A stretch of 64,000 nt of DNA, taken from assembly GCA_965205365.1 (NCBI GenBank), contig CBDBGT010000013.1:124001-188000 (forward strand), given 5' to 3'. This DNA comes from JALZUR01 sp965205365 (GTDB taxonomy: Bacteria > Bdellovibrionota > Bdellovibrionia > Bdellovibrionales > UBA1609). Positions 7,823 to 15,424 of this stretch are shown piece by piece (position 1 is the first letter of the stretch; the number at the start of each line of letters is the position of its first letter). Made by a program: the position numbers and the translations under genes. The notes under the pieces were generated by a model, which saw only the letters and a list, made by a program, of their open reading frames with translations, was not told the origin of the DNA and did not search any database.

Positions 7823-9690
7823 TCCTGACTTCGACACAACACGGCGCATAAAGCTAATAAAATCAAGCGCTTAGATTTTGCTGGGGTCACTACATTTGCT
7901 CTTTAACTAGGCGAATACAGTCCTTTCTCTTAAGGTTTAAAACTTGGTAAATTTTCTTTAAAACAGGAGTAGTCTTAGATACAAGCTCATAAAATCGCCC
8001 CGTACTAGAGTCTTTTAAAACACTGTACTCATCTCTATTTAACTCCTCTTTAAGATCTAAAAAACTAAACTCTAATTGGTTTTCCTTAATAAGCTTATTT
8101 ACTCTACAAACAATTGCATATGCTAGAAAACAAATTCCAATATGAGCCTTAATCCTCTCAGACTTCCAATGAAAAATAGGTCGCATCTTTAAATCTGTCT
8201 TATTTATTCTAAACGCTTGTTCTATTTTCCACAGCCCTCTATAACGCTCTAAAACTTCAGCTACAGACTTGTCTTCAAGATTTGTAATGACACCATGAAA
8301 ACCATCCCACTGAGCGTCTCTACTAATCTTACACTTATCAACCTCTACATCCCCCTTAAAAGACTTAAGGTACTTTTTCGTTCCATAATTAGTTATAAGG
8401 TCACTTGCTTTAAGTTTTCCATCTTTGGCTTTCTTTAAAAGACGAACAATTATCTTTTCCCGGTCAAATGCATCTTTATAAGCTCTTTTATTAGAATACC
8501 CAACAACAAGCCTTCTTTTCTTGTGCTCAAACTCTCTAACCCACTGCAGTTCATTGCTCACCACATGGGGTTTAAAGTTTTTATGACAGATTTCTTCTTT
8601 TAAATTCTTTGGTAAAGATTTTAACTTAGCCCCCACAATATAATGAATGTTTTCAGCTTCTAGTAAAACTAAGTTTGCCTCATTAAACATACCTCTATCA
8701 GCCACAAGGGTAACTTGATTTACATTAAAACGGGTTTTTAAGTTTTTAACTATCTCTATTAATGTGTTGCCCTCATAAGTGTTGCCAGGAAAAAGCTCAT
8801 AAGTTACTGGGTGTCCCTGTGAGTTTGTAACCAAGGCGAGAACAACTTGAGTTTCTTTAAACTTAGCATCCTTACTAAAACCATTGGCTCTAAGTTCATC
8901 TGAAGTAAAGCTTTCAAAATATAGCGTTGTGACATCAAAGAACATAACGTCAACCTGGTCATTAAAAAGGTTTAGAGTGGAATTTAAGACTTTTGATTTT
9001 AGTCTTTCTTCGTTTAGAAAAACTCTGTCCATCATACGGTATATCTTATGAAGAGGAAGGGGTTTTGAGAAAACTTTTTTTAAGCTATCTGCTGTTTTTC
9101 TTTTACTCTGCGGCCTAGAGATTCTTGCTAAAACACAATCTTGAAGAATAGAGTTCCACTCATCATCTTTTTTTGTGTTTTTTATGATATCGTTAAAGTT
9201 CATTTGATTATAAACTTTGCCTAAAACTGTGTGAATGCCTTGGTTAACACGACCTTGCTCAGATAGATTCTTTATATCCACTAGCTCTGGGTTTCTTGTG
9301 CTGGCTTTTTTTGTGCAAGTCGTGGAGTGCACAGTTTCTTCCATTCCAGGAAGGGCTGGGTTTCTTGTGTTTTTTAGCTCTATTATTAAGTCCTGTGCTG
9401 CTTTCTTAATAATGGCTATTTCTCTTGCATCCTTGTGTTGTCCCAGAGTTCTAATGACTTTTTGAATAACTTTATTTTTTACTCGAGTAGATTCAACTAT
9501 TCTAATTGAAACACTTCCGTTTGGTTTTTTTACTTCTCGAATAAACATGGCTATTAAAATTACTAGCCTAAAAATACTTGTAAAGAAAAAAAAGGGGTCA
9601 CTACATTTTGAGTTTTAGACTTTTTAACCTTCTCTGGTGCGTATATTTGAACTCAAGAGGGGCTTTTTAACAGGAGTGTCGAAGTCAGGA
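7823..9690 (-). mobile_element. IS1634-type (IS4 superfamily) element with 502-bp flanking duplication
   Basis: The ends are perfect 15-bp inverted repeats, TCCTGACTTCGACAC at 7823-7837 and its complement at 9676-9690. Inside is one intact 552-codon transposase gene. Both flanks carry the same 502-bp stretch of a glycosyltransferase gene. The IS1634 group, notably IS1549 of Mycobacterium smegmatis, is known for unusually long direct repeats on insertion, which fits this layout. A decayed transposase fragment of the same type occurs at 45629-45760. Confidence 0.88.
7890..9548 (-). CDS. IS1634-type transposase
   Basis: The 552-residue protein has the features of the IS1634 branch of IS4-like DDE transposases. 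An acidic strand MFFDVTTLYFES (about residue 200) supplies the first Asp, TLVADRGMFNEANL (about 280) the second, and a YREK-like box YRGLWKIEQAFRINK lies near residue 445 (Glu-x6-Lys). The N-terminus (MFIREVKKPNGSVSIRIVES) is the short beta-stranded opening typical of this group. No internal stop is seen. The ATG lies shortly inside the right end of the element. Confidence 0.9.
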   Translation of the reverse strand: MFIREVKKPNGSVSIRIVESTRVKNKVIQKVIRTLGQHKDAREIAIIKKAAQDLIIELKNTRNPALPGMEETVHSTTCTKKASTRNPELVDIKNLSEQGRVNQGIHTVLGKVYNQMNFNDIIKNTKKDDEWNSILQDCVLARISRPQSKRKTADSLKKVFSKPLPLHKIYRMMDRVFLNEERLKSKVLNSTLNLFNDQVDVMFFDVTTLYFESFTSDELRANGFSKDAKFKETQVVLALVTNSQGHPVTYELFPGNTYEGNTLIEIVKNLKTRFNVNQVTLVADRGMFNEANLVLLEAENIHYIVGAKLKSLPKNLKEEICHKNFKPHVVSNELQWVREFEHKKRRLVVGYSNKRAYKDAFDREKIIVRLLKKAKDGKLKASDLITNYGTKKYLKSFKGDVEVDKCKISRDAQWDGFHGVITNLEDKSVAEVLERYRGLWKIEQAFRINKTDLKMRPIFHWKSERIKAHIGICFLAYAIVCRVNKLIKENQLEFSFLDLKEELNRDEYSVLKDSSTGRFYELVSKTTPVLKKIYQVLNLKRKDCIRLVKEQM

Positions 9691-10192
9691 GAAAAGTTTA
9701 AGCCAAAGTTCTTTATAGCTTTTAGAAGTGTTTAAAGGCACTAGAAAACCATTTACATCATTTGAAATGTACTCTTTTATACCACCAACTCCAGATGTGA
9801 CAACAGGCAGATCGAATACCATAGCCTCCACACCAGCTCTACCAAGGCCTTCAAGTCTTGAAGGCCTAACCAAGTAATCAAATAACTTAAAGTACTTCCA
9901 AGAGGTTTTTTCAAACCCTAAAAATGTGATGCTCTTACAAGACATATACTTTAAACTATTTTTTGGAGGATCTCCAATACAAACGGGTTGAACTTGTAAC
10001 TGTTTGTCCTTAGGAAGCATCAAAATAGACTCAGCAAGTATATCAAAACCTTTAATTTTACGCTTCATACAACCCAGAAAGCAGAGCTTAAGTTTAACCT
10101 TTGAGTCTCTTATTTTTAAATCAGAAGAGGCTGCAATCATAGAATTCATAATGCTTATACTTACCCCAGGGTATAGGGTGTCAATATACTTG
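9691..10192. repeat. 502-bp direct repeat, right copy
   Basis: Matches 7321-7822 and starts directly after the right inverted repeat of the IS1634-type element. It continues without a break into the unique 5' part of the glycosyltransferase gene (10193-10332), so this side carries the original upstream context. Restoring one copy and deleting the element rejoins the glycosyltransferase frame. Confidence 0.9.
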
Positions 10193-10332
10193 TTTTGCAT
10201 GAAAGGTAATTTTTTAAGATAACTTGCAACAGCTTCGCTAGTTCCTAAGCAGGCATCGACCCTAGAGCTATTATGTGTAAAAAAAGACTCCGGGTTAAAA
10301 AGGTAATGAAGATTTCCAATAACGTAAGCGCC
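9691..10332 (-). pseudogene. Glycosyltransferase (GT4-type), middle part, truncated at both ends
   Basis: Minus-strand coding runs from 10332 (GAYVIGNLHYLFNPESFFTH, then VDACLGTSEAVASYLKKLPF) into the segment shared with 7321-7822. The upstream part shows the N-domain/linker pattern of GT4 enzymes, where a host strand with SEAVA precedes a YPGVS motif. At 10333-10335 a stop codon is met just before the IS4 end repeat at 10341, so the true N-terminal half is missing. The gene has therefore been damaged twice, by an IS4-related event at its 5' side and by the IS1634-type insertion inside it. Confidence 0.8.
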
Positions 10333-10340
10333 CTAAAACC

Positions 10341-10606
10341 CTGACTTTTACCCACAAATAGGTCTAGGTTTTATAATTTTAAAATCAAAATAATATTAAA
10401 CTCCAAATTGATTTTAAGAATTGGAGTTTTTGTGAATATTAAAAATGAATTTAAAAATGCTCAACTTGGTGATAAACGACTTAACCACAGACTTGAATAC
10501 CTTGCTAAGGCTTTCAGTAAAAATAATGGTGAGTCTATCTCTTTTTCATGCCAAGATTGGAAATCTTCTAAGGCGGCTTATAGATTCTTTGATAATGACA
10601 ACTTTC
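10341..10606 (+). pseudogene. Truncated, diverged IS4-family copy (end repeat plus transposase N-terminus)
   Basis: It starts with the same 19-bp end, CTGACTTTTACCCACAAAT, as the element at 690-3885. A GTG start at 10432 behind TTGGAG gives a transposase N-terminus that closely parallels the full copy (FKNAQLGDKRLNHRLEYLAK; CQDWKSSKAAYRFFDND). Homology stops abruptly after about 58 codons near 10606 and no right end is found. The DNA-level differences show it is an independent older copy, not a recent duplicate. Confidence 0.85.
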
Positions 10607-10875
10607 AGAGAGTGTTTTTTATTTTCAGCATAATCTACGTCAATAAATATGTTCTCTTGAACTAATTTGAGATTCATAAACCAGCACTCTTTAGAGTAAG
10701 CACTACTGAAATTACCAGTTGAAACAATATCTATATTTTTAAAACCTCCCCACTGGATAATGGTTAGAATTTTATGCCATTTATATTCTCTTACCACTTT
10801 AGCCCAATATTCTTTAAGATTTTTAATTGCCCTAACATAGGCACTATTATATTCACTTTGTGTTTTAATGAACAC
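10607..10875 (-). pseudogene. 5' fragment of a second acs gene joined to an unidentified fragment
   Basis: From 10875 to about 10726 the minus strand encodes about 50 residues (MFIKTQSEYNSAYVRAIKNL ... GGFKNIDI) that parallel the N-terminus of the intact acetyl-CoA synthetase starting at 12883 (MLIKTQNEYNSAYIRAIKNP ... GGFKNVDM), with clear divergence. It then continues in the same frame into about 38 residues (TGNFSSAYSKECWFMNLKLV ... DVDYAENKKHS) that do not belong to Acs and that I do not recognise, up to the IS4 relic. This looks like the decayed second member of a tandem acs pair, most of which was lost. Confidence 0.7.
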
Positions 10876-10990
10876 ACCCCACCCACCTTTAAAATCATTT
10901 TACCCTTTAAAACCAAAAATACATTTTAAGAACACTAAACACAACGTAGCGCCACATTTATAATCACAAATAAGTTCACCTTTCTTATTA

Positions 10991-12883
10991 TCAAGAGTCA
11001 CTTTTAAACTTTTCAACCAAAACACTCACTATCTCAGGATTTAACAGTGTAGATATGTCACCAAATTCAACCTCATCATTTACGATTTTACGAATGATTC
11101 TTCTCATAATCTTACCTGATCTTGTTTTTGGAAGCTCTGGAACCTGAATAATTCTATCAAGCTTACAAATGGCCCCCATCTCTTTAACAATCAATGCGTT
11201 TACTTGTGCTAATAACTCATTATTTTTTTTTGAAAAATCCCCTACTACAAAGGCTATCAAACACTGACCCTTAATATTATGAAGGGCTCCTACAACGCAA
11301 GACTCTATAATTAACCCATACTCTGTAATTATATCCTCAACTTCAGCCGTACCTATACGATGGCCTGAAACATTTACCACATCATCTATTCTACCAATAA
11401 TTCTATAAAAACCACTCTCATCTCTTTTTGCACCATCTCCTGTAAAGTAATAATTCTTATGTGTTGAAAAATAAGTTTGAATAAACCTTTTATGATCACC
11501 AAAAATAGTTCTTGCCATTCCCGGCCAAGGACGGTCAATGCACAAATGCCCCTCTTGAGTGCCTGTTAAAACATTACTCTTTTCATCTAAAATTACAGGG
11601 TGCACCCCAGGAAGTGGACTTGTTGCGCAACTTACCTTCTCCACCGTCACTCCAGCAAGATTAGATATCATCACACCACCTGTTTCTGTTTGCCACCATG
11701 TATCTACTACTGGACACTTTCCTTTTCCGATCTCTTTTTTATACCACTGCCATGCCTCTTCATTAATAGGCTCTCCAACAGATCCTAAAACTTTTAAAGA
11801 ATTTAAAGAAAACGGCTCCACAAAAGAATTGCCACAAGCCTGAAGAGCCCTAATTGCAGTAGGCGCTGTGTAAAAATGTGTAACTTTATACTTATCAATG
11901 GTTTTCCAAAACCTTCCAGCATCAGGCCATGTAGGAACACCTTCAAAAACCACCTGAGTCACTCCACTAAGCATAGGTCCATAGGCCATATAAGAATGGC
12001 CCGTAATCCACCCAACATCAGCAGTACACCAAAAAATATCCTCTTCCATATTCATTTGAAAAACATTGTTAAATGTTTCATTGGCCCATACCATATACCC
12101 TGCAACCGTATGAACCAGCCCCTTAGGCTTACCTGTTGAACCTGATGTGTATAAAACAAACAACGGGTCTTCAGCACCCATAGGTTCAGCAGGGTAGGTT
12201 TGCGTTTGTGTATTTATAATATCATGAAAATAATAATCTTGATCTTTTACCATTGAAGTTTTTTCTCTTAAATGTTGCCAAACTAAAACTTTGATTTTAA
12301 TCGATGACTCTTTTATAGCCTCATCAACAGTTTTTTTAATGGGTATAAGTTTATCCCCTCTATACCCTGAATCGTTAGTAATTATAAACTCTACGTTACA
12401 ATCTTTTATACGATCCCTTAATGCTTTTGCTGAAAATCCCCCAAAAACCACAGAGTGCACAGCACCTATTCTTGCACAGGCTAACACTGAAAAAATAAGC
12501 TCAGGAATCATGGACATGTATAAACAAACCACATCACCTTTTTTAACCCCCTGATTAATCAAAGCTTCTGAAATTTGACAAACTTTCCTATGAACCTCTT
12601 TATATGTGTATACTTTTTGTGTATCTTTAGGATTATTTGGTTCAAAAATTAAAGCTTTTTTATGAGGGTAAAGATCCACATGCCTGTCTAAAGCATTTTC
12701 TGTTATATTTAAGACACCATCTTCAAACCATTTCATGTCTACATTTTTAAAGCCTCCAGATTGGATGACCACTGGAGCTTTATGCCATCTATATTTTTTT
12801 ACTATTTCAGCCCAATATTCTTTTGGGTTTTTAATTGCCCTTATATAGGCACTATTGTATTCATTTTGTGTTTTAATCAACAT
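10991..12883 (-). CDS. acs: Acetyl-CoA synthetase (AMP-forming)
   Basis: Activates acetate with ATP and joins it to CoA in the cytoplasm, giving acetyl-CoA. The 630-residue product is close to the usual ~650. It shows the ANL-superfamily P-loop YTSGSTGKPKGLVHT, the Acs-specific DTWWQTETGG, the hinge region GDGAKRDESGFYRIIGRIDD followed by VNVSGHRIGTAEVE, and the C-terminal PKTRSGKIMRR with the catalytic Lys that acetylation controls in this family. The N-terminus carries YWAEIVKKYRWHKAP, like the 'W' segment of other Acs proteins. The gene appears monocistronic. A 5' fragment of a second, diverged copy lies just downstream. Confidence 0.95.
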   Translation of the reverse strand: MLIKTQNEYNSAYIRAIKNPKEYWAEIVKKYRWHKAPVVIQSGGFKNVDMKWFEDGVLNITENALDRHVDLYPHKKALIFEPNNPKDTQKVYTYKEVHRKVCQISEALINQGVKKGDVVCLYMSMIPELIFSVLACARIGAVHSVVFGGFSAKALRDRIKDCNVEFIITNDSGYRGDKLIPIKKTVDEAIKESSIKIKVLVWQHLREKTSMVKDQDYYFHDIINTQTQTYPAEPMGAEDPLFVLYTSGSTGKPKGLVHTVAGYMVWANETFNNVFQMNMEEDIFWCTADVGWITGHSYMAYGPMLSGVTQVVFEGVPTWPDAGRFWKTIDKYKVTHFYTAPTAIRALQACGNSFVEPFSLNSLKVLGSVGEPINEEAWQWYKKEIGKGKCPVVDTWWQTETGGVMISNLAGVTVEKVSCATSPLPGVHPVILDEKSNVLTGTQEGHLCIDRPWPGMARTIFGDHKRFIQTYFSTHKNYYFTGDGAKRDESGFYRIIGRIDDVVNVSGHRIGTAEVEDIITEYGLIIESCVVGALHNIKGQCLIAFVVGDFSKKNNELLAQVNALIVKEMGAICKLDRIIQVPELPKTRSGKIMRRIIRKIVNDEVEFGDISTLLNPEIVSVLVEKFKSDS

Positions 12884-13081
12884 GCCACATACTCCATCTT
12901 TAAATTTGTTTTAACCTTTTGCGCTCATACATATTAAAAACACTGAGTACAAAATATACTAATCTAATTTTTAAAAAAAGAACCACCCATATTGTTTTCC
13001 CTAAAAAACTTTAAAAGTTTTAAAAAATCTAATAAATTTAAAAATGCAATGTAAAAAATACTATTCATTATAAGAATAAAA

Positions 13082-13336
13082 CTATTTTTTATTTAATGCA
13101 TTCCACTCTCTCCATGAGCTTATATTTTTAATATTTATATAGCCTTTAGTTTCTAAGTACTCTTTAACACGCCCAGCTCTACCACCACTTTCACAAAATA
13201 CTAAAATCTCTGATTCTTTTACAGGAAATTTTTCCTCAAATTTTGTGACAAACTCCTCCATATCAATATGAATGCTGCCTGGGGCAGGGTTTTCTTTAAT
13301 TTCTAAATGCGTTCTAACATCGACTCCAACACTCAC
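13082..13336 (-). CDS. Rhodanese-domain sulfurtransferase (single domain)
   Basis: An 84-residue single rhodanese domain. It opens with SVGVDVRTHLEIKENPAPGS, the strand carrying the conserved D-x-R, and has the active loop VFCESGGRAGR (Cys about residue 49), a good C-x-x-G-x-R match. Such proteins carry sulfur as a cysteine persulfide; the acceptor here is unknown. No signal peptide is seen, so it is probably cytoplasmic. It lies on the same strand as the metal-transport genes upstream but about 110 bp away, so operon membership is possible and unproven. Confidence 0.85.
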   Translation of the reverse strand: MSVGVDVRTHLEIKENPAPGSIHIDMEEFVTKFEEKFPVKESEILVFCESGGRAGRVKEYLETKGYINIKNISSWREWNALNKK

Positions 13337-13446
13337 TCAAACTCCTTTAAAAACATCTTGGTTTTTTATTCTTACACAATTAAAAGTTAAGAAACATCTT
13401 TAAAACTTAATCTTTTCAAACTAAAATTCTAAATTTAAAGCCTTCA

Positions 13447-13947
13447 TTATACAGCAGATAAATATATCAGCATTCCAGCCATAACAAGATTTTCAAACAA
13501 ACTCACCGCCCCTAAGGGAACATCAACCTTAGAGCCCATACAAGCACATGAAAAGCTTCTTTTTTTTATAAATTTTTGATAAACTATACCCGCTCCCGTT
13601 AAAAGAAGAACACTCGCTGAAATCACATTTATCTCATTGATTCTAAGATTTGCCAACAAATACAAACCTAAGCCTAATTCAAAAAAAGGATAGCTGTATC
13701 CTATGGGGTTAAAAACCATAGTGAGTGGATCATAATTTTTAAACCCTTGCACAAAACCTTTTAAATCAATTAGCTTTAAAAAGGCTAGGAAAATAAAGCT
13801 GCAGCCCATAAATAAGCCCATAGAAAAAGACTTTGAAAGGGACAGCGACATCATTAAAGATAACAGCACAATAATAAAAAGTGGAAAATATTTTTTAATA
13901 CTTAAGTTCTTTTTTTTATTTTCTTTTAATTTACAGCATTCTTTCAT
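13447..13947 (-). CDS. MauE/DoxX-like membrane protein of the metal-transport operon
   Basis: The product (about 166 residues from ATG at 13947) has a Cys-containing N-terminus (MKECCKLKENKKK) and four or more membrane segments (starting YFPLFIIVLLSLMMSLSLS). YSYPFFELGLGLYLLANL fits the MauE/DoxX fold. A C-terminal CACMGSKVDVPLG motif is typical of MauE-like proteins found beside thioredoxin or heavy-metal-domain genes. I prefer this ATG to a TTG at 13965 because AAAGGG lies 9 nt before it. The start is about 10 bp after the stop of the MerT-like gene. The Cys pairs suggest metal or disulfide handling; the exact role is unknown. Confidence 0.65.
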   Translation of the reverse strand: MKECCKLKENKKKNLSIKKYFPLFIIVLLSLMMSLSLSKSFSMGLFMGCSFIFLAFLKLIDLKGFVQGFKNYDPLTMVFNPIGYSYPFFELGLGLYLLANLRINEINVISASVLLLTGAGIVYQKFIKKRSFSCACMGSKVDVPLGAVSLFENLVMAGMLIYLSAV

Positions 13948-13957
13948 TTTCAACCCT

Positions 13958-14332
13958 TTAAGCAAAAATCTTAATTGCTAAATAAGCAAAGAAGAAACCT
14001 ATTGCCCATAACACTGCTGCAACAGACACCATGATTGTAGATATTTTTCTACCCATTGTACAAGCTCTGGCCTCATTAGGGTCTAAAGGGCATGGTGCAT
14101 TTTGATTCAAATACAGTATAAACGCTGAAACTAATATTAAACTTCCAGAAACAAAGAAAACTAAAACCTTATGTTCTGAAAGCCAAGTAATTTGTGGGAA
14201 AACACCTATTAACCCTGCAAATGAAGCTCCAAACCCTAAAAGAACCAAGAGTGCTGGCAAAGCGCAACAAAAAACAGTTCCTACTGAAGCAAATAAACTT
14301 AAATAAGAAATCAAAAGGCTTTTATTTTTCAT
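13958..14332 (-). CDS. MerT-like inner-membrane metal transporter
   Basis: A 124-residue protein with three predicted membrane helices. The first carries a vicinal Cys pair (VGTVFCCALPALLVLLGFG), as in the mercuric transporter MerT, where the pair passes the ion inward. ITWLSEHKVLVFFVSG follows, and a loop with two Cys (CPLDPNEARACTMGRK) precedes the last helix, as in longer MerT proteins. It overlaps the upstream MerP-like gene by 11 bp and is followed closely by a MauE-like gene. No mercuric reductase gene is in the window, so the true metal substrate is open. Confidence 0.7.
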   Translation of the reverse strand: MKNKSLLISYLSLFASVGTVFCCALPALLVLLGFGASFAGLIGVFPQITWLSEHKVLVFFVSGSLILVSAFILYLNQNAPCPLDPNEARACTMGRKISTIMVSVAAVLWAIGFFFAYLAIKIFA

Positions 14333-14633
14333 TTTTAGCTGTTCCCATATCTACTGAAACCACACTAAACCCTGATTTTTTAATAATTTTACTAATTGCT
14401 TTTTTAGAAAGCTTTTTTCCTTTCTCAAGCGTTACAGTAACTAACTTAGTATCTAAATCAACCACCACAGTTTTTACTTCTTTTCTTTTTTTAAATTTTT
14501 TATCTAAACTATTTGAACAAAAGGCACAGACCATTCCATTCACCTTAATCTTAACAATTTTTCCAACATCACTTGCAATGGACAACTGTACACCTAACAC
14601 CATAACCGCCATTATTTTTAATAAAAACTTCAT
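14322..14633 (-). CDS. Periplasmic heavy-metal-binding protein (HMA domain, MerP-like)
   Basis: A 103-residue protein with an N-terminal signal peptide (MKFLLKIMAVMVLGVQLSIA, cleavage near residue 20). It is followed by one ferredoxin-like HMA domain: VNGMVCAFCSNSLDKKF carries the metal-binding pair as M-x-C-x-x-C, and the domain ends KSGFSVVSVDMG. The G-M-x-C-x-x-C loop is the family hallmark, though the usual 'GMTCxxC' is here GMVCAFC. Its expected role is to capture a thiophilic metal ion in the periplasm and hand it to the overlapping MerT-like transporter. Confidence 0.85.
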   Translation of the reverse strand: MKFLLKIMAVMVLGVQLSIASDVGKIVKIKVNGMVCAFCSNSLDKKFKKRKEVKTVVVDLDTKLVTVTLEKGKKLSKKAISKIIKKSGFSVVSVDMGTAKNEK

Positions 14634-14665
14634 TTTTTTTCTTCTCCTATAAGGTTTATTTTTAA

Positions 14666-15298
14666 CTAATATCTAACCATAAAATTTAAACTTGATTGAC
14701 CTTTTAAACTCTGCCCCACCTCCCAAAGAAAATTTTTATAAAAAAACCGAAGAGTCGGAACATAGGCATACTCCTTAAGGTCATCTGAAACATTAACTCT
14801 AAAAATAACCCAGGAATTCAAATCTTTAAAATTTGCTACATATGGGGCAAAACCAATCCCAAAACCTAAAGCCTTATCTAAAATACCCAAAGAACTCTTT
14901 AAGGTCCTATATTCTATGTATTTTGCTGCAATATAAAACTTTCGAGTTTCATAATCCATCTGAAAACCAAGCCTTATAAAAGATGCACTTTCATTAGTGG
15001 AGTCAACCTTATATCTCCCCGGACCTCCATAAACATAAATATTCCCCTGTGCAACTGAAAGATTCCATCTTTTTATCAACCAGCCTACGTGCAGGCTCTC
15101 ATAAGCCCTGTCTCCATCAAGCTTTTCAACCACTACACCAGTGCCAAGCCACCATTTAGGAGAGTATATTAATGAAAGCTTATTATGAGCAGGCAAAAGG
15201 TGAACCATTAAAGCCGTGCCTCCTTCATAGGACACTGGATGCCCATAAGCACCCACTGCTGCAAATAAAACCCCTAAAAAAACACACCTTATATCCAT
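14666..15298 (-). CDS. Putative outer-membrane beta-barrel protein, first gene of the metal operon
   Basis: The 210-residue product begins with a signal peptide (MDIRCVFLGVLFAAVGAYG, cleavage before HPVSYEGG). The mature part alternates polar and aromatic residues in strand-like runs (WWLGTGVVVE, RWNLSVAQGNIYVYGGPGRY, KFYIAAKYIEYRTLK) and ends SSLNFMVRY with a C-terminal aromatic residue, as expected for barrel proteins inserted by BamA. It is the first gene behind the GTCACA-N16-CGTAT promoter and lies about 30 bp before the MerP-like gene. A metal-linked role is inferred from position only. Confidence 0.55.
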   Translation of the reverse strand: MDIRCVFLGVLFAAVGAYGHPVSYEGGTALMVHLLPAHNKLSLIYSPKWWLGTGVVVEKLDGDRAYESLHVGWLIKRWNLSVAQGNIYVYGGPGRYKVDSTNESASFIRLGFQMDYETRKFYIAAKYIEYRTLKSSLGILDKALGFGIGFAPYVANFKDLNSWVIFRVNVSDDLKEYAYVPTLRFFYKNFLWEVGQSLKGQSSLNFMVRY

Positions 15299-15330
15299 GC
15301 CTTAACTCACCTTCTTAATATACATTACGT

Positions 15331-15405
15331 ATACGATTCATATCTTAATTTTGTGACTTAAAAAAATCTACCCCATATGTCACAAATTAACTATAATAAT
15401 CGTAT
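15331..15405. promoter_or_regulatory. Mirror-image pair of ECF-type promoters
   Basis: Rightwards, GTCACA (15379-15384), 16 bases, then CGTAT (15401-15405) lead into the sigma factor gene. Leftwards, GTCACA (15357-15352), 16 bases, then CGTAT (15335-15331) lead into the metal operon. The matches extend to GTCACAAA and AATCGTAT on both sides, so the whole region is a large inverted repeat. This two-box layout with fixed spacing is what an ECF sigma factor recognises. Predicted leaders are only about 12 nt (sigma gene) and about 25 nt (operon). Confidence 0.7.
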
Positions 15406-15424
15406 TAAATAAGAGGTGCAGCGT

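Noticed and set aside
11559..12554. Several plus-strand frames opposite acs
   Set aside because: They are shadows of the acs coding sequence with no independent motifs or ribosome sites.
13082..15298. Classical mercury resistance (mer) operon
   Set aside because: MerP- and MerT-like proteins are present, but there is no merA or MerR-type regulator; the name would overstate the evidence.
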